DNA from: Candidatus Methanomethylophilaceae archaeon
Lineage (GTDB): Archaea > Thermoplasmatota > Thermoplasmata > Methanomassiliicoccales > Methanomethylophilaceae
Assembly: GCA_017475875.1 (NCBI GenBank)
Contig: JAFVET010000256.1
Span: 1 to 7,338 of the forward strand
Direction of reading: 5' to 3'
Length of the DNA: 7,338 bases
Part shown: in pieces, positions 5,730 to 7,338 of the stretch
Numbering within the stretch: the first letter of the stretch is position 1
How the letters are laid out: each line of letters begins with the position of its first letter
Translations under genes and position numbers: made by a program
The notes under the pieces: generated by a model
The model's input: only the letters and a program-made list of their open reading frames with translations
Told to the model about the DNA's origin: nothing
Databases searched by the model: none

Positions 5730-6782
5730 ATGGATGGCCGCCCCTCTAGTGGAAAAGACCTGGAAGCGATCAACGCCCAGAACCGTTCCAGAGGTTTGGC
5801 GGCCATCCTCATTACATTCGCACTCCTGATCGGGGCCTTTTTCATATGCATGTTCCTCGGGTCGGGAGGACTTTCATTCGAACGTTGCATAGACGGGTTG
5901 TTCGGGAACGGTGAATGGGGCGACAACTACATCATAAGGCGCATACGCATCCCCCGGATGCTCTGTGTCATACTCGTCGGAGCGGCTTTATCCGTGGGAG
6001 GTATGACCATGCAGTCCCTGTTCAAGAACCCGATGGCGTCACCGTCGGTATTGGGTCTGTCTTCGGGGGCATCGTTCGGTGCCGCGATGGCCATCTCCTA
6101 CGGGATATTCTCGTTCATGGGGGCTTACGGCACCACCGCCGCGGCATTCATATTCTGCATAGGCACGATGGGGCTGGTCTACGCCGTCGCATATTCCAAG
6201 TACGGTACGTCCACGATGATGCTCCTGCTGTCCGGTATGGCGATAAGCGCCCTGTTCTCGGGGCTGACGTCACTGATAGAATATTTGGCTGAAGACGCGA
6301 CCCTCGCGGACATAGTCTTCTGGATGATGGGCAGCTTCAACCGTTGCGGCTGGAACTCGTTCTATCTCGCCCTCGTGCCGATAGTGGCGGGATTGATACT
6401 GGTCGGTATCAATGTACGTGAGATGAACATAATCGCGATGGGCGAGCAGCAGGCCAAGACCCTTGGGGTCAACGTCGGCCGCTGCCGCATAATGCTGATC
6501 CTGGGGACGTCGCTCCTGGTGGCGGGTTCCGTGTCCATAAGCGGAGTCATCGGTTTCGTCGGACTGATCGTGCCTCACATCTTCAGGATGATCGCGGGCC
6601 CCAACCACGTCGTCCTGATGCCCCTCTGCATGTTCGGCGGCGCCATATTCATGCTGGTGATGGACACGGTGGCGAAGGTCATCACCGTGGGGGAGCTCCC
6701 GGTCGGGATACTCACATCCCTCCTCGGGGCGCCGTTCTTCCTTTACATCCTCCGTTCCAGGAGGAGGGAGATCTGGAGCTGA
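5730..6782 (+). CDS. FecCD/BtuC-family ABC permease 3
   Basis: Membrane subunit of a second importer module, 350 residues from ATG 5730, which follows GTGAT (5721-5725); GTG 5721 with GAGG (5709-5712) is a possible start three codons earlier. After a hydrophilic lead of about 22 residues comes helix 1 (about 23-43). Landmarks are RRIRIPRML (70-78), GGMTMQSLFKNPMASP (90-105), the coupling region VGLIVPHIFRMIAG (277-290), and GELPVGI then LGAPFFLYIL at the end. NPMASPSVLG replaces the NPLADPYTTG of permeases 1 and 2, so it belongs to a different branch and probably forms a homodimer with ATPase 2. It ends in RRREIWS, and its stop lies inside the ribosome binding site of ATPase 2. Confidence 0.92.
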   Translation: MDGRPSSGKDLEAINAQNRSRGLAAILITFALLIGAFFICMFLGSGGLSFERCIDGLFGNGEWGDNYIIRRIRIPRMLCVILVGAALSVGGMTMQSLFKNPMASPSVLGLSSGASFGAAMAISYGIFSFMGAYGTTAAAFIFCIGTMGLVYAVAYSKYGTSTMMLLLSGMAISALFSGLTSLIEYLAEDATLADIVFWMMGSFNRCGWNSFYLALVPIVAGLILVGINVREMNIIAMGEQQAKTLGVNVGRCRIMLILGTSLLVAGSVSISGVIGFVGLIVPHIFRMIAGPNHVVLMPLCMFGGAIFMLVMDTVAKVITVGELPVGILTSLLGAPFFLYILRSRRREIWS

Positions 6783-6783
6783 T
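6775..6783 (+). promoter_or_regulatory. Strong ribosome binding site of ATPase 2 overlapping the permease 3 stop
   Basis: GGAGCTGAT differs at one base from GGAGGTGAT, the complement of the archaeal 16S 3' end, and lies three bases before the ATG at 6787. The TGA stop of permease 3 (6780-6782) is within it, so termination and re-initiation are probably coupled. This settles the ATPase 2 start. Confidence 0.6.
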
Positions 6784-6786
6784 AAC

Positions 6787-7338
6787 ATGGACCTGGAGAT
6801 CGAGGGAGTCAAGTTCAGTTACGGATCGAAGAGCGTCCTGAAAGGTCTGACGTTCAGGTTGGAGAGCGGGAACGTCGTGGGGATATTGGGTCAGAACGGT
6901 TGCGGGAAGACAACCCTCCTGAACTGTATCAACACCATCCTGAAACCGACGGAGGGTTGCATCCGGATAGACGATTCCGATGGACTCGGTGAAATGGACG
7001 TCCAGAAGATGTCGAGCAAGGATCTTGCCCAGCACATGGCGACGGTCGCCCAGTCCAACGGTACCTCGTTCCCGTTCACGGTCCTCGAAGTGGTGAAGAT
7101 GGGCCGTTATGCCAAGACGAGGGCCAGGGAGGCCTCGTCTTCCGACATGGACGAGATCTATGACGCTTTGGAACGGGTCGGCATGGTCGATTTCATCGAC
7201 CGCAGCATCAACGAGTTGAGCGGCGGGGAACTGAGGAGGGTCATGATCGCAAGGGCCCTCGTTCAGGATCCAGACGTGTTGTTGCTCGACGAAACTACCC
7301 TCCATCTCGACTTCACCAACCAGTTCGAACTGATGGAC
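6787..7338 (+). CDS. ABC importer ATP-binding protein 2, FecE/BtuD-like (partial, runs off the window)
   Basis: ATPase of the second importer module; 184 residues are visible, about 70% of the usual length, and the frame is open at the edge. The start MDLEIEGVKFSYGS is typical of the family. Walker A is GQNGCGKTT (35-43), the Q-loop Gln is Q89 (TVAQ), then SFPFTVLEVVKMGR (94-107), signature LSGGE (144-148), and Walker B VLLLDE (164-169). The residues after Walker B read TTLHLD, so the normally conserved Pro of DEPT is Thr170. The switch His and C-terminal part lie beyond the window. It follows permease 3 by four bases and is most likely its partner. Compared with ATPase 1 it has a canonical Q-loop and signature but a non-canonical residue after Walker B. 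Confidence 0.92.
   Translation, partial: MDLEIEGVKFSYGSKSVLKGLTFRLESGNVVGILGQNGCGKTTLLNCINTILKPTEGCIRIDDSDGLGEMDVQKMSSKDLAQHMATVAQSNGTSFPFTVLEVVKMGRYAKTRAREASSSDMDEIYDALERVGMVDFIDRSINELSGGELRRVMIARALVQDPDVLLLDETTLHLDFTNQFELMD

Noticed and set aside
6270..7305. Long minus-strand open frames opposite permease 3 and ATPase 2
   Set aside because: They lie opposite clear coding genes, have no recognisable domain and are explained by GC-rich third positions of the true genes.
1..7338. CRISPR arrays, insertion sequences or attachment sites
   Set aside because: No regularly spaced repeats, transposase-like frames or flanking terminal repeats were seen.

Overview
This window is archaeal, probably from a methanogen-related Thermoplasmata lineage such as Methanomassiliicoccales (an inference, moderate confidence). 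Several gene starts are preceded by GTGAT- or GGTGA-type ribosome binding sites, which match the archaeal 16S 3' end. A solute-binding protein has a dockerin-like calcium-binding module between its membrane anchor and binding domain. A divergent gene at the left edge starts like geranylgeranylglyceryl phosphate synthase, an archaeal lipid enzyme.

Layout: positions 1-62 hold the first codons of the divergent minus-strand gene. Positions 63-287 are a regulatory region with no convincing gene but several inverted repeats. From 288 to the right edge, all genes are on the plus strand and tightly packed: ATPase 1 (288-1124), FecCD/BtuC permease 1 (1142-2245), permease 2 (2246-3313), a 54-base gap with two inverted repeats and a TATA-like element, anchored solute-binding protein 1 (3368-4603), leaderless solute-binding protein 2 (4600-5724), permease 3 (5730-6782), and ATPase 2 (6787 to beyond the edge).

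Function: all seven plus-strand genes belong to the iron-siderophore/cobalamin/heme class of ABC importers (type II importers). The binding protein captures a metal chelate outside the cell, two permease subunits form the channel, and two ATPase subunits drive uptake. The gene set fits two related importers placed end to end: module A (ATPase 1, permeases 1 and 2 as a possible heterodimer, binding protein 1) and module B (binding protein 2, permease 3, ATPase 2). The substrate cannot be read from sequence; iron chelates, corrinoids and heme are all possible.

The most unusual points are: binding protein 2 has neither a signal sequence nor the usual C-terminal segment, and joins binding protein 1 through a four-base overlap that looks like a possible frameshift in a once-fused protein; ATPase 1 has Tyr where the Q-loop Gln is expected; ATPase 2 has Thr in place of the Pro after Walker B; and the upstream region contains a 12-bp imperfect hairpin and a 10-bp perfect palindrome.
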